In this document: positions 7,369 through 13,526 of the stretch, in pieces
Layout: the number at the start of each line of letters is the position of its first letter
How positions within the stretch are numbered: the first letter of the stretch is position 1
Origin: JACPKO01 sp964406775
GTDB lineage: Bacteria; Patescibacteriota; Microgenomatia; Daviesbacterales; UBA10151
Length of the DNA stretch: 17,819 nt
Assembly (NCBI GenBank): GCA_964406775.1
Contig: CAYOSW010000024.1
Span: 1 to 17,819 of the forward strand
Reading direction: 5' to 3'
Made by a program: the position numbers and the translations under genes
Notes under the pieces: generated by a model
The model's database searches: none
What the model was told of the DNA's origin: nothing
Seen by the model: the letters and a program-made list of their open reading frames with translations, nothing else

Positions 7369-8025
7369 TTATTTGAGCACAACTTTACCGGAAATACTCT
7401 TTCCGGACGCATTCAACTCTATTGTAGCGACTTTAGGCAAGGTTTTAAATAACCCCTCAACTTTTGAGGAAAGCGTCAGCATTCCTGAGCCGGTTGCGTA
7501 GTTTACCAGCACATCCGGTTTTTCTATCTGTATTTGGTATTTAGAATTATCGGTTAAACGAACTTTCAAGCTTCCTCCGGCTGTTGCAAAATCAATATCA
7601 CTTTTAACTAATGCATTCTGCAATCCCCCGAATGCTTTATTTCTAAATATTAATGATTTAGCTGATATTTCCAGATCGAGCTCCGCAGGCAAAACAGGAC
7701 TTAAGACCTCAGCGGTATTTTTATCCAATCCTACGGTTAAGGCCTGAATGTGATCATTCTCAGAATCCAGATTGCGTAAAAAGGCCGAAAAATTCTGTTT
7801 ATCAGAATCTGCTATGTCAAATTTTAAATTAAGTTTGGAGTCGTTGAGAGAAACCATAAGCTGACTTTGTTTTCGGAAAGGGTTCTGCGAAAACAATCCT
7901 AAAAATCTTGATTCAAAATTATGTGTTAAATCCGGACTCAAACTGAATTTAAGAAATACGGCAACAGAAAAAATAATTAAAAGAACAAGCAGGATGATTG
8001 TCCATTTAGTCGATCGGAAGTTCAT
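7369..8025 (-). CDS. Membrane-anchored hypothetical protein
   Basis: An unrecognised 218-residue protein. Seen: a short basic N-terminus, one strong hydrophobic helix (about residues 8-26) that should be a signal anchor, then about 190 residues without further membrane segments. These are rich in alternating polar/hydrophobic stretches (for example LEISAKSLIF and GSLKVRLTD) that suggest beta structure. The orientation would place this domain outside the cytoplasm. No cysteine or catalytic motif stands out. It lies between pnp and the Lon-like ATPase on the same strand, and its stop is 4 nt before the preferred ATPase start, so the two are probably translated together. A promoter-like extended -10 lies just upstream. 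It might tether a complex to the membrane, but that is only a contextual guess. Confidence 0.75.
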   Translation of the reverse strand: MNFRSTKWTIILLVLLIIFSVAVFLKFSLSPDLTHNFESRFLGLFSQNPFRKQSQLMVSLNDSKLNLKFDIADSDKQNFSAFLRNLDSENDHIQALTVGLDKNTAEVLSPVLPAELDLEISAKSLIFRNKAFGGLQNALVKSDIDFATAGGSLKVRLTDNSKYQIQIEKPDVLVNYATGSGMLTLSSKVEGLFKTLPKVATIELNASGKSISGKVVLK

Positions 8026-8037
8026 ATTAATCTGGAG

Positions 8038-8046
8038 ATTTTAACA
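8038..8046 (-). promoter_or_regulatory. Extended -10 promoter before the hypothetical/Lon-like/RNase J set
   Basis: TGTTAAAAT matches the extended -10 pattern and is identical to that of the rpsO promoter. It lies 12 nt before the ATG at 8025, implying a leader of only about 6 nt. It could give the downstream three genes a start separate from pnp. Confidence 0.4.
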
Positions 8047-8071
8047 CAACAAGAATTGGGAATCGTAATGT

Positions 8072-10369
8072 TTATCTGTTGAATCCGCCGCCGCGCCCGC
8101 CTCGGTCCCTACCGCCACTTCCACCTCTACCAAAGTCTCTTCTCATTCCACCACCGGATCTACCTCCACCGCCAAAACCTCTACCACCTCTGTCGCCCCC
8201 ACGGTCACCGCCACCCGGCCTGTATCCGCCCCTATCACCGCCGCCGAAACCTCCTCCGCCTCTCGGGCGTCCTTCAGTTTCAGGTTTTCTATCATCTCCG
8301 AATAACATTGATAGGCCGATTTTGCCTTGAGAATCAACATCAACAACTCTTACTTTTACAGTCTGACCCTCGGAAACAATCTCTTCCGGAGATTCAATTC
8401 TGTGAGGAGCCATTTGAGAAACGTGAACGAGTCCGTCTTTTCCGGGTAAAATTTCAACGAATGCTCCGAACGGCGCCAAACGTACTACTTTTCCTTCGTA
8501 AATCTCGCCAGGTTCGACTTTTTTAAACATTCCCTCGATCGACTCGAGAGCCATCTTGATTGCATTAGCATCCATAGAGGAAACCATAACTGTTCCGTCG
8601 TCTTCAATGTCAATTTGAGCTCCTGTTTTGGCAATAATTCCGTTAATATTTTTACCTCCGGGTCCGATAAGCATTCCGATTTCCTCAGGTTTAATATGGG
8701 TAATCTCGATTTTAGGAGCATATTCTGAAAGTTCAATTTCTTTCGGTGCGACTTCCGCCATTTTAGCTAAGATTCCCTCGCGTGCGGCTTTACCCTGGCG
8801 GAGAGCTTCTTCGATAATTTCAAAAGTCAGTCCGTTTAATTTTGTATCCATTTGGATTCCAGTTATACCATTCTTGGTTCCGGCAACTTTAAAGTCCATT
8901 TCTCCATAAAAGTCTTCAACTGCCTGCATATCGGTTATAACCTGAAATTTTTTATCATTTGAAACAAGTCCTAAAGCAATTCCTGCAACAGGCTCAATCG
9001 GTACACCCGCATCGAGTAAAGCAAGTGTCGCTCCGGCAACGGATGCCATTGAGGTTGAAGCGTTTGCTCCCAAAATCTCAGAAACTACCCTCATTGCATA
9101 AGGAAATTCTTCTTCCTTCGGCAAAACCGGCCTGATGGATTTTTCCCCCAGGTTTCCGTGTCCGATATCGCGTCTTGAAGGGGAACCGATTCTTTTTACT
9201 TCTCCTGTTGAGAAAGGATTGATACCCATATTGTAGTGGAGCATAAATCGCTTTGTAGATTCTCCCTCCATACCTTCCAAAGTTTGAGATACGGATAACG
9301 GACCGAGGGTAGCAATAGCCAAAACCTGGGATCCTCCTCTTTGGAAAATTGCGGATCCGTGAGTTCTCGGTAAGACATCGATCTCGGAATAAATCTCCCT
9401 GACTTCTTCCATCGCCCTTCCGTCAACTCTTTTGCCTTTAGTTAATACATAATCGTTCATTAACTCTTTGGCGATTTTATCGAAAATTGCTGAGATTTGA
9501 ATTGCATCCAAATTGTCGGCGTATTTTTGAGCCATCTCGGCTTTGATCATTGATCCTGTAGCTTCATGCCAGGTTGAGTTTTCCGAAAATAGAGCGTCTT
9601 CGATTGCCTTTTTAACGTCAGCTTTAGCTTCTTTTAAGACGGGTTCTTCAATTTGCTCCGCAATCGGTACAAATTCTAATTTTTGTTTTGCCGCTTCTTT
9701 GGCAAAATCTTCAATAAATGAAACGATCGGCTGAGCTTCTTCGTATGCTTTTTTGATTGAATCAAAAACAACATTATCCGGAATCTGCTTTCCTTCAAGC
9801 TCGATCATTACCACTTTTTCTTTAGTGGAAGCAACTAAAAGATCCATATTTAAGTGCTCAAGGTCGTTAAGCTCGGGATTGATAACTAAATCGCCTTCGC
9901 GCTCTCCGATTCTGGCTATTCCGATAGGGCCCATAAACGGAACTGTGGAGATTGTCAGAGCTGCGGAAGCTCCGATAAAAGCTGCAATCATCGGATCGTG
10001 GGTTCCGTCAAAGGATAAAACTGTAAGGATTACCTGAACTTCGTATTTTAAGTCTTTTGGGAAAAGGGGTCTGATCGAACGGTCGATAGCTCTTCCGGAC
10101 AAAACTGCTTTTTCCGAAGGTCTGGTTTCTCTTTTGATAAATTTTTGAGTGGTAATTCTTCCCCCGGCATAATATTTTTCAACATATTCAACAGATAACG
10201 GAAAATAACCCATATCGGTAACTAAAGGTTTTTTGGAGACTGTTGCCAGAACTACTGTTTCACCAATAGTCGCAACCACGGAAGCATCTGCCTGAAGGGC
10301 CAGTTTTCCGGTTTCAAGCTTAACTTTCTTACCGTTTAAATCTAATTCTTTTGTAATAACTTTATGCAT
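8072..10369 (-). CDS. pnp: Polyribonucleotide nucleotidyltransferase (PNPase) with RGG-rich tail
   Basis: Phosphorolytic 3'-5' exoribonuclease and RNA-tailing enzyme that works as a ring-shaped trimer in the cytoplasm. The protein has 765 residues. Seen: first RNase PH domain (about 10-140), helical linker (about 240-310), second RNase PH domain (about 313-545), KH domain with GPGGKNI (569-575), S1 domain (about 620-690), then a tail (about 700-765) made almost wholly of Gly, Arg and Asp in RGG-like units. Residues equivalent to E. coli Asp486, Asp492 and Lys494 are present in EDFYGEMDFK, and the phosphate-site region IGSPSRRDIGHG (395-404 region) is conserved, so it should be active. The tail is beyond the normal end of the family and probably binds RNA. 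Its conserved partner rpsO lies upstream with a phosphoribosyltransferase gene between them. A TTGATT/TATTCT promoter lies right before the ATG. Confidence 0.97.
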   Translation of the reverse strand: MHKVITKELDLNGKKVKLETGKLALQADASVVATIGETVVLATVSKKPLVTDMGYFPLSVEYVEKYYAGGRITTQKFIKRETRPSEKAVLSGRAIDRSIRPLFPKDLKYEVQVILTVLSFDGTHDPMIAAFIGASAALTISTVPFMGPIGIARIGEREGDLVINPELNDLEHLNMDLLVASTKEKVVMIELEGKQIPDNVVFDSIKKAYEEAQPIVSFIEDFAKEAAKQKLEFVPIAEQIEEPVLKEAKADVKKAIEDALFSENSTWHEATGSMIKAEMAQKYADNLDAIQISAIFDKIAKELMNDYVLTKGKRVDGRAMEEVREIYSEIDVLPRTHGSAIFQRGGSQVLAIATLGPLSVSQTLEGMEGESTKRFMLHYNMGINPFSTGEVKRIGSPSRRDIGHGNLGEKSIRPVLPKEEEFPYAMRVVSEILGANASTSMASVAGATLALLDAGVPIEPVAGIALGLVSNDKKFQVITDMQAVEDFYGEMDFKVAGTKNGITGIQMDTKLNGLTFEIIEEALRQGKAAREGILAKMAEVAPKEIELSEYAPKIEITHIKPEEIGMLIGPGGKNINGIIAKTGAQIDIEDDGTVMVSSMDANAIKMALESIEGMFKKVEPGEIYEGKVVRLAPFGAFVEILPGKDGLVHVSQMAPHRIESPEEIVSEGQTVKVRVVDVDSQGKIGLSMLFGDDRKPETEGRPRGGGGFGGGDRGGYRPGGGDRGGDRGGRGFGGGGRSGGGMRRDFGRGGSGGRDRGGRGGGFNR

Positions 10370-10375
10370 TTATAT

Positions 10376-10404
10376 AGAATAATGAATAAGGAATTACGAA
10401 TCAA
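10376..10404 (-). promoter_or_regulatory. Putative pnp promoter
   Basis: TTGATT (10399-10404) and TATTCT (10376-10381) are separated by 17 nt. Each matches consensus at 4 of 6 positions. Only 6 nt separate the -10 from the ATG, so the transcript would be leaderless. Confidence 0.4.
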
Positions 10405-10544
10405 GTAAACATTGTTCTTGATGTAACTGCTTAATTCTGATTTTAAGGAGATTAGGAAACTGGTAAACTAAAGACAATTATTGAATTATCTTCAATTTGC
10501 AATTCCCAATCTTCCAACTTTGTAATTCTACACTATAGTCTGAA
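10382..10544. other. AT-rich intergenic spacer between the phosphoribosyltransferase gene and pnp
   Basis: No convincing gene is seen in this spacer. It holds a perfect 6-bp AT-rich hairpin, ATTGAA/TTCAAT with a 5-nt loop (10480-10496), and no T-tract that would mark a clear terminator. In other bacteria the pnp leader is a site of autoregulation, but nothing here identifies such a structure with confidence. Confidence 0.4.
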
Positions 10545-11153
10545 TTATTGCAAATTCAAAAAATAGCTAATGTGATCTTCGGGCAATCCCAGGCGCAAAA
10601 ACCGTTCTGCTACCTGCTTTTTGGATAAGCCTTTACCCGTCCAATCCTTGCTTGTCTCCTCGATAAACTCCCTGAGCTCGTGAGGAAAAACTATCCAGGC
10701 ATCGGTTTGATGATCGAAGAAATCCGGTGTCATTTTTGAGGAGGGTTTATAAAATAATGTTGCAGTTTCTACGCTTTTTACACCGTTTTTGATTAAAAGT
10801 TTTTTAACAAAATCCATCGTTTGGCCTGAATCGGCAACATCATCAAATAACAGAATATTCTCGCCCCTTATATCCGCTTTAATTTCCTGCAGAATTTGAG
10901 GCTTTTTAAAAGCTTTTCCTATTCCCCGGTACAACTTAACCCTAACCGTATCTATATCTGCAATCTGCAGATAATCCGCCAGCACTCTTGACCACGTAAG
11001 ACCTCCTTTGGCAATTACCACAAGTCTGTCATACTTTTTTCCCGTTTGATTTATCAGCTTGCCTAATTTAAAGCACAAATGCCCCAGCTGATCCCAAGTC
11101 GGAGCTATAAAGAAGGTTTTACCGCCGTTGAAACTTATTTTTTTAAATATCAT
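10545..11153 (-). CDS. Purine-type phosphoribosyltransferase (Gpt/Hpt1-like)
   Basis: A 202-residue type I phosphoribosyltransferase that should transfer a base onto PRPP in nucleotide salvage; resemblance is closest to xanthine/hypoxanthine-guanine enzymes. Seen: VVIAKGGLTWSRVLADYL (45-62), which resembles the Gpt/Hpt1 N-terminal loop; the PRPP-binding signature LLFDDVADSGQT (101-112) with Asp104/Asp105; and DAWIVFPHE (151-159), where the Trp and Pro match the base-stacking segment of Gpt. After it comes an extra segment of about 45 residues (158-202), predicted largely helical, longer than in E. coli Gpt. The base cannot be named from sequence. The gene sits between rpsO and pnp, which are usually adjacent. 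A TTGACA/TTTAAG promoter lies just upstream, and no Shine-Dalgarno sequence is seen. Confidence 0.8.
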   Translation of the reverse strand: MIFKKISFNGGKTFFIAPTWDQLGHLCFKLGKLINQTGKKYDRLVVIAKGGLTWSRVLADYLQIADIDTVRVKLYRGIGKAFKKPQILQEIKADIRGENILLFDDVADSGQTMDFVKKLLIKNGVKSVETATLFYKPSSKMTPDFFDHQTDAWIVFPHELREFIEETSKDWTGKGLSKKQVAERFLRLGLPEDHISYFLNLQ

Positions 11154-11164
11154 AGGCTTTTTGG

Positions 11165-11193
11165 CTTAAAGAATATTTTAGTCCCTCTGTCAA
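11165..11193 (-). promoter_or_regulatory. Putative promoter of the phosphoribosyltransferase gene
   Basis: A perfect -35 TTGACA (11188-11193) is followed after 17 nt by TTTAAG (11165-11170, 4 of 6). The start codon is 11 nt past the -10, so the leader would be about 5 nt. Confidence 0.45.
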
Positions 11194-11222
11194 GAGATTC
11201 GTAAAAAAAAGAAGAATCGGAA

Positions 11223-11266
11223 AAAACTGTTATTTTGCGAGACCTGATTTTTAAATGGTTCTCTTT
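11223..11266 (-). terminator. Weak terminator-like structure after rpsO
   Basis: GAGAACC and GGTCTC can form a 6-bp stem with one bulged A around a 12-nt loop. It is followed about 12 nt later by a run of six T in the minus direction. The distance to the T-run makes it a poor intrinsic terminator, but it is the only candidate behind rpsO. Confidence 0.2.
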
Positions 11267-11290
11267 ATATTTGAAGAATCGCCGGTTTAT

Positions 11291-11560
11291 TTATTTTGCA
11301 AGCCCTAGCTTCTCGATAACAGACTTATATCTATCTGCATCTTTTTTAAGCAGATACTGAAGCAGTCTCCTACGTCTGTTAACCATTGAAAGCAAACCTC
11401 TTCTCGAGTGAACATCGTGCGGGTGATCTTTCAAATGGGAAGTAAGATTTTTAATCTGCTCTGTGAGTAAAGCTGCCTGCACTTCCGGTGAACCGGTGTC
11501 CCCTTTATGGGTAGCGAACTCTTCAATTATTTGCTGTTTTCTTTTTGGATCTAAAGGCAT
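11291..11560 (-). CDS. rpsO: 30S ribosomal protein S15
   Basis: Primary-binding small-subunit protein that docks at the 16S rRNA central-domain three-way junction and helps form bridge B4. The 89-residue length is exactly that of the family. Seen: KGDTGSPEVQAALLTEQI (19-36) and the RNA-contact segment HPHDVHSRRGLLSMVNRRRRLLQYL (46-70) with the conserved His, Asp and Ser-Arg-Arg. It starts after a strong Shine-Dalgarno AAGGAG (11572-11577), which fixes the start. The leader carries a 9-bp stem abutting that site, and a good extended -10 promoter precedes it. In many bacteria S15 represses its own mRNA through such leader structures. The usual neighbour pnp is downstream, separated by a phosphoribosyltransferase gene. 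Confidence 0.98.
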   Translation of the reverse strand: MPLDPKRKQQIIEEFATHKGDTGSPEVQAALLTEQIKNLTSHLKDHPHDVHSRRGLLSMVNRRRRLLQYLLKKDADRYKSVIEKLGLAK

Positions 11561-11571
11561 TTCTTTGACAT

Positions 11572-11631
11572 CTCCTTAACTTAACTTTTAAGCGTAAAAC
11601 CTCGGTGTCAAGAAGTAATACGAGTTAAGTT
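11572..11631 (-). promoter_or_regulatory. Structured rpsO 5' leader, candidate S15 autoregulatory element
   Basis: AACTTAACT (11623-11631) and AGTTAAGTT (11578-11586) are exact complements and form a 9-bp stem enclosing 36 nt. Within the loop CGTA pairs with TACG as an inner helix, and ACCGAGGT could form a tip. The 5' arm begins at the inferred transcription start, and the 3' arm is followed at once by the Shine-Dalgarno AAGGAG (11572-11577). The layout suits control of ribosome access by S15, but no match to a named S15 leader class was recognised. Confidence 0.5.
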
Positions 11632-11636
11632 TTAGA

Positions 11637-11665
11637 ATTTTAACAGTTTAGGCGAGAATATGCAA
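11637..11665 (-). promoter_or_regulatory. rpsO promoter
   Basis: TTGCAT (11660-11665), a 17-nt spacer, and extended -10 TGTTAAAAT (11637-11645). The start would be near 11630, exactly at the first base of the leader stem. The TTGCAT-17-TAAAAT core is the same as that before nusA. Confidence 0.6.
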
Positions 11666-11673
11666 CCACAAAC

Positions 11674-11946
11674 TCAAGAAGACCGTTGGCGCAAAGCAGA
11701 ATTGGCCGCGCGGAAAATAGGATTCCTCAACTCTTCTACGAGATAGGTTCCTGCAGTTACGGCAACCAACCCTGCGGCATAAAGCATTAATATGGGATGT
11801 GTTCCGTTCAGAACCCTTAAAAGATGGAGTACCGGAGTCGGATCCTGAATCAGAAGACTGGCTCTTAAACCGGGAGCCTCAGCCGCTAGCTCTCTATAAC
11901 TAATAGCAGCTTCCCTTCTTGCCCGGCCTAACATTTCAACCATCAT
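11674..11946 (-). CDS. Small single-pass membrane protein, hypothetical
   Basis: An unrecognised 90-residue protein. Seen: an amphipathic, Arg/Glu/Ala-rich N-terminal half (about 1-50) and one hydrophobic helix (about 51-70, HPILMLYAAGLVAVTAGTYL), followed by a short basic tail. Its first ATG overlaps the TGA stop of the DHH-like gene (ATGA overlap), which implies translational coupling with it. Two further ATGs (codons 2 and 5) are possible starts, and AGGA lies 10 nt before the ATG of codon 5. It sits where truB and ribF are found in the standard cluster but resembles neither. The overlap argues that it is a real gene rather than a chance frame; its function is unknown. Confidence 0.65.
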   Translation of the reverse strand: MMVEMLGRARREAAISYRELAAEAPGLRASLLIQDPTPVLHLLRVLNGTHPILMLYAAGLVAVTAGTYLVEELRNPIFRAANSALRQRSS

Positions 11947-13370
11947 CCTAAATTTCCGCCTTTGAAAATTTTCGGCACAAGCCAGTCAGGAGTCGGAGTT
12001 GATTCTATTTCGGGCGAAGGTGAAGTTGCAAATTCGCCCATCGGACGCTCTTCTGCTGAAACCTGAGCCTGCGGAGGCATTTCGTAGCCCTTTTCAGGAC
12101 TGCCGCCGATAGGTTGAGGCTGAGGTTGAACCGGAGCCGGCTCCTGAGCTTGCTGATTCGAAGGCTGTGCGCCTGACGGCATCTGCGGAATCTGAAAGAT
12201 CTGCCTTAAATCAAACCCCTGGCTGTTAGCTTGGGGGATTCCTGTTAACGGCTGTGCAGACGGGATTGCTTGGCCTACGATAGGCTGAGCGAATTGAAAT
12301 TGAGATGAGGGTTGAGCTTGAGGCTCGGCAATAACCTGAGGCTGAGGGATCGGAATAGTCACATCTTGAGGAGGAACTATGAACGGTGAGGACTGAAGAG
12401 AAGACTGCTGTGCCGAAAAATCCTGAGGTGCAGTATTATTAAAAACCGGGGCCTGAACGGGCTCTTGTACCGGAATATCAATTTGAGGTTGAACCGGAGC
12501 CGGCTGAACTTGAGATTCTTCAATAACCGGAGCCTGAGGCTGTGACTGGTATACAGGCTGTTCAGCAGGAGCTGCAGGAACGGGAGGAGTTGCGGTAACC
12601 GGCGACAAAGTTCCCGCTGACTGCACTGCCTGGGAAACAGCTAAGAAAGTATCCGGATTTACCTTGATTGTTAGATTATTAGTTGCTCCGTAAATGCCGC
12701 TGATAATATTAGAAGCTGTGTCGCGGTCCATATTCAGTGTCAGGGACGGTAAAACGTGGGCAATAATTTCGGACAACGATGAAGCCTGGGGGTCAATAAC
12801 GTTTGCAAAACCGAAATAGGCATTTACCGGATTTACGTCGATATTTACTACCTGGCTCTGGGCAAAATAACGGCTGTTGGAGATAAATAAGTTACCCAGT
12901 TCGTTTAAGCTCTGGCAACCGAGAACCCAGGTCAAATCATACCCTGACTGTTCGTGACTGGTCGTTACGTTTGTAGGCTCAAAACGCTGTCCCGGCACAA
13001 CGTGGAATACTAAATTTAATTTGCTTCCTTCGGGATACCAATCCAATTTTTCCAAGGCCGGAACCTGCTGCATCGTACCGGTATTATCAACAACTCCGTC
13101 CAGCGAAATAACGTAGTTACCCTCGCCCGTTTTAGGAATATCATTTTTTACCTCGCCGATTCCGTAAAGATTGCCCTGAGCAACCAAAGGTGTACCCAAA
13201 GATACAACATCGACAGTCTTCCCTGCGGATTTAAGACTTAAGGCTAGCGCCAGTCCGGCAGCCAAGTTATCGGTATTCAACGCCTGGGGGAGCACTATCA
13301 GGATACGGTTCGCACCGGTTAACCGGGCTTTTACTTCTGTTAATTGATGGTCGTATTTGAGCATAAGCAT
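11943..13370 (-). CDS. DHH/NrnA-like pseudo-enzyme with Pro/Gln-rich tail
   Basis: A 475-residue protein in two parts. Residues 1-250 follow the layout of DHH phosphoesterases of the NrnA type (nanoRNA and pAp degradation): ILIVLPQALNTDNLAAGLALALSLK (23-47) at the place of the HxxPDGDAxGS motif, NIDVNPVNAYFGFANVIDP (176-194) at the place of NIDHHxxNxxFGxxNxxDP, SSLSEIIAHVL (197-207), and GIYGATNN (225-232) at the place of GIxxDTGxF. The DHH triad reads DVN and the later Asp is Ala, so metal-dependent catalysis should be lost. Residues 255-475 are low-complexity Pro/Gln/Ala and probably disordered, ending in a short ordered-looking PDWLVPKIFKGG. It occupies the nrnA position of the nusA-infB-rpsO-pnp cluster. 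Starts 13370 or 13364 are possible; an AUU codon at 13394 with an upstream AGGAG is an alternative. Binding of RNA or nucleotide without catalysis is a guess. Confidence 0.75.
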   Translation of the reverse strand: MLMLKYDHQLTEVKARLTGANRILIVLPQALNTDNLAAGLALALSLKSAGKTVDVVSLGTPLVAQGNLYGIGEVKNDIPKTGEGNYVISLDGVVDNTGTMQQVPALEKLDWYPEGSKLNLVFHVVPGQRFEPTNVTTSHEQSGYDLTWVLGCQSLNELGNLFISNSRYFAQSQVVNIDVNPVNAYFGFANVIDPQASSLSEIIAHVLPSLTLNMDRDTASNIISGIYGATNNLTIKVNPDTFLAVSQAVQSAGTLSPVTATPPVPAAPAEQPVYQSQPQAPVIEESQVQPAPVQPQIDIPVQEPVQAPVFNNTAPQDFSAQQSSLQSSPFIVPPQDVTIPIPQPQVIAEPQAQPSSQFQFAQPIVGQAIPSAQPLTGIPQANSQGFDLRQIFQIPQMPSGAQPSNQQAQEPAPVQPQPQPIGGSPEKGYEMPPQAQVSAEERPMGEFATSPSPEIESTPTPDWLVPKIFKGGNLG

Positions 13371-13384
13371 ATCTAAAATGCGTG

Positions 13385-13408
13385 CGGATATAATCCGTAA
13401 AAACTCCT
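13385..13408 (-). promoter_or_regulatory. Distant AGGAG and hairpin in the leader of the DHH-like gene
   Basis: AGGAG (13404-13408) is 33 nt from the annotated ATG, too far for normal initiation. Between them CGGAT and ATCCG (13385-13397) form a perfect 5-bp stem with a 3-nt loop. An in-frame AUU (13392-13394) lies 9 nt after the AGGAG. Either the start is the AUU or the hairpin alters spacing; both are speculative. Confidence 0.25.
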
Positions 13409-13472
13409 GGGATCAGAACTTTACGCCTAGACTAAAGGATTGAGGCTAAAATTGCAATAACCAAGATATCAA

Positions 13473-13501
13473 ATTGTATCAAATGCAGGCTCAAAAAGCA
13501 A
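13473..13501 (-). promoter_or_regulatory. Promoter of the DHH-like gene
   Basis: TTGCTT (13496-13501), a 17-nt spacer and extended -10 TGATACAAT (13473-13481). It sits just after infB and implies a leader of about 95 nt. Confidence 0.5.
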
Positions 13502-13518
13502 CTTATAGTATTTAGTTG
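13493..13518 (-). terminator. Weak intrinsic terminator behind infB
   Basis: CAACT and AGTTG form a 5-bp stem around a 10-nt loop, followed by CTTTTT in the minus direction. It lies just after the infB stop and overlaps the -35 of the next promoter. The stem is short, so termination is probably partial. Confidence 0.4.
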
Positions 13519-13526
13519 TGCAGAAT

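Noticed and set aside
8080..8275. Short GC-rich repeats resembling a repeat array
   Set aside because: Units are irregular, without equal spacers, and encode the Gly/Arg tail of PNPase; not a CRISPR array.
8079..8330. Plus-strand proline-rich frame
   Set aside because: It is the complement of the GC-rich RGG tail of pnp; the composition follows from the real gene.
11211..11281. Direct repeat GAAGAATCG at 11211 and 11273
   Set aside because: Nine bases in AT-rich spacer with no flanking structure; likely chance.
11602..11614. TTGACA-like box inside the rpsO leader as a promoter
   Set aside because: No acceptable -10 lies 16-18 nt downstream, and the extended -10 at 11637-11645 is a better fit with a -35 at the right distance.
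1467..13370. Alternative genetic code with TGA as Gly or Trp (seen in some CPR groups)
   Set aside because: TGA ends the DMT, DHH-like and 90-aa genes at expected places and does not interrupt conserved genes.
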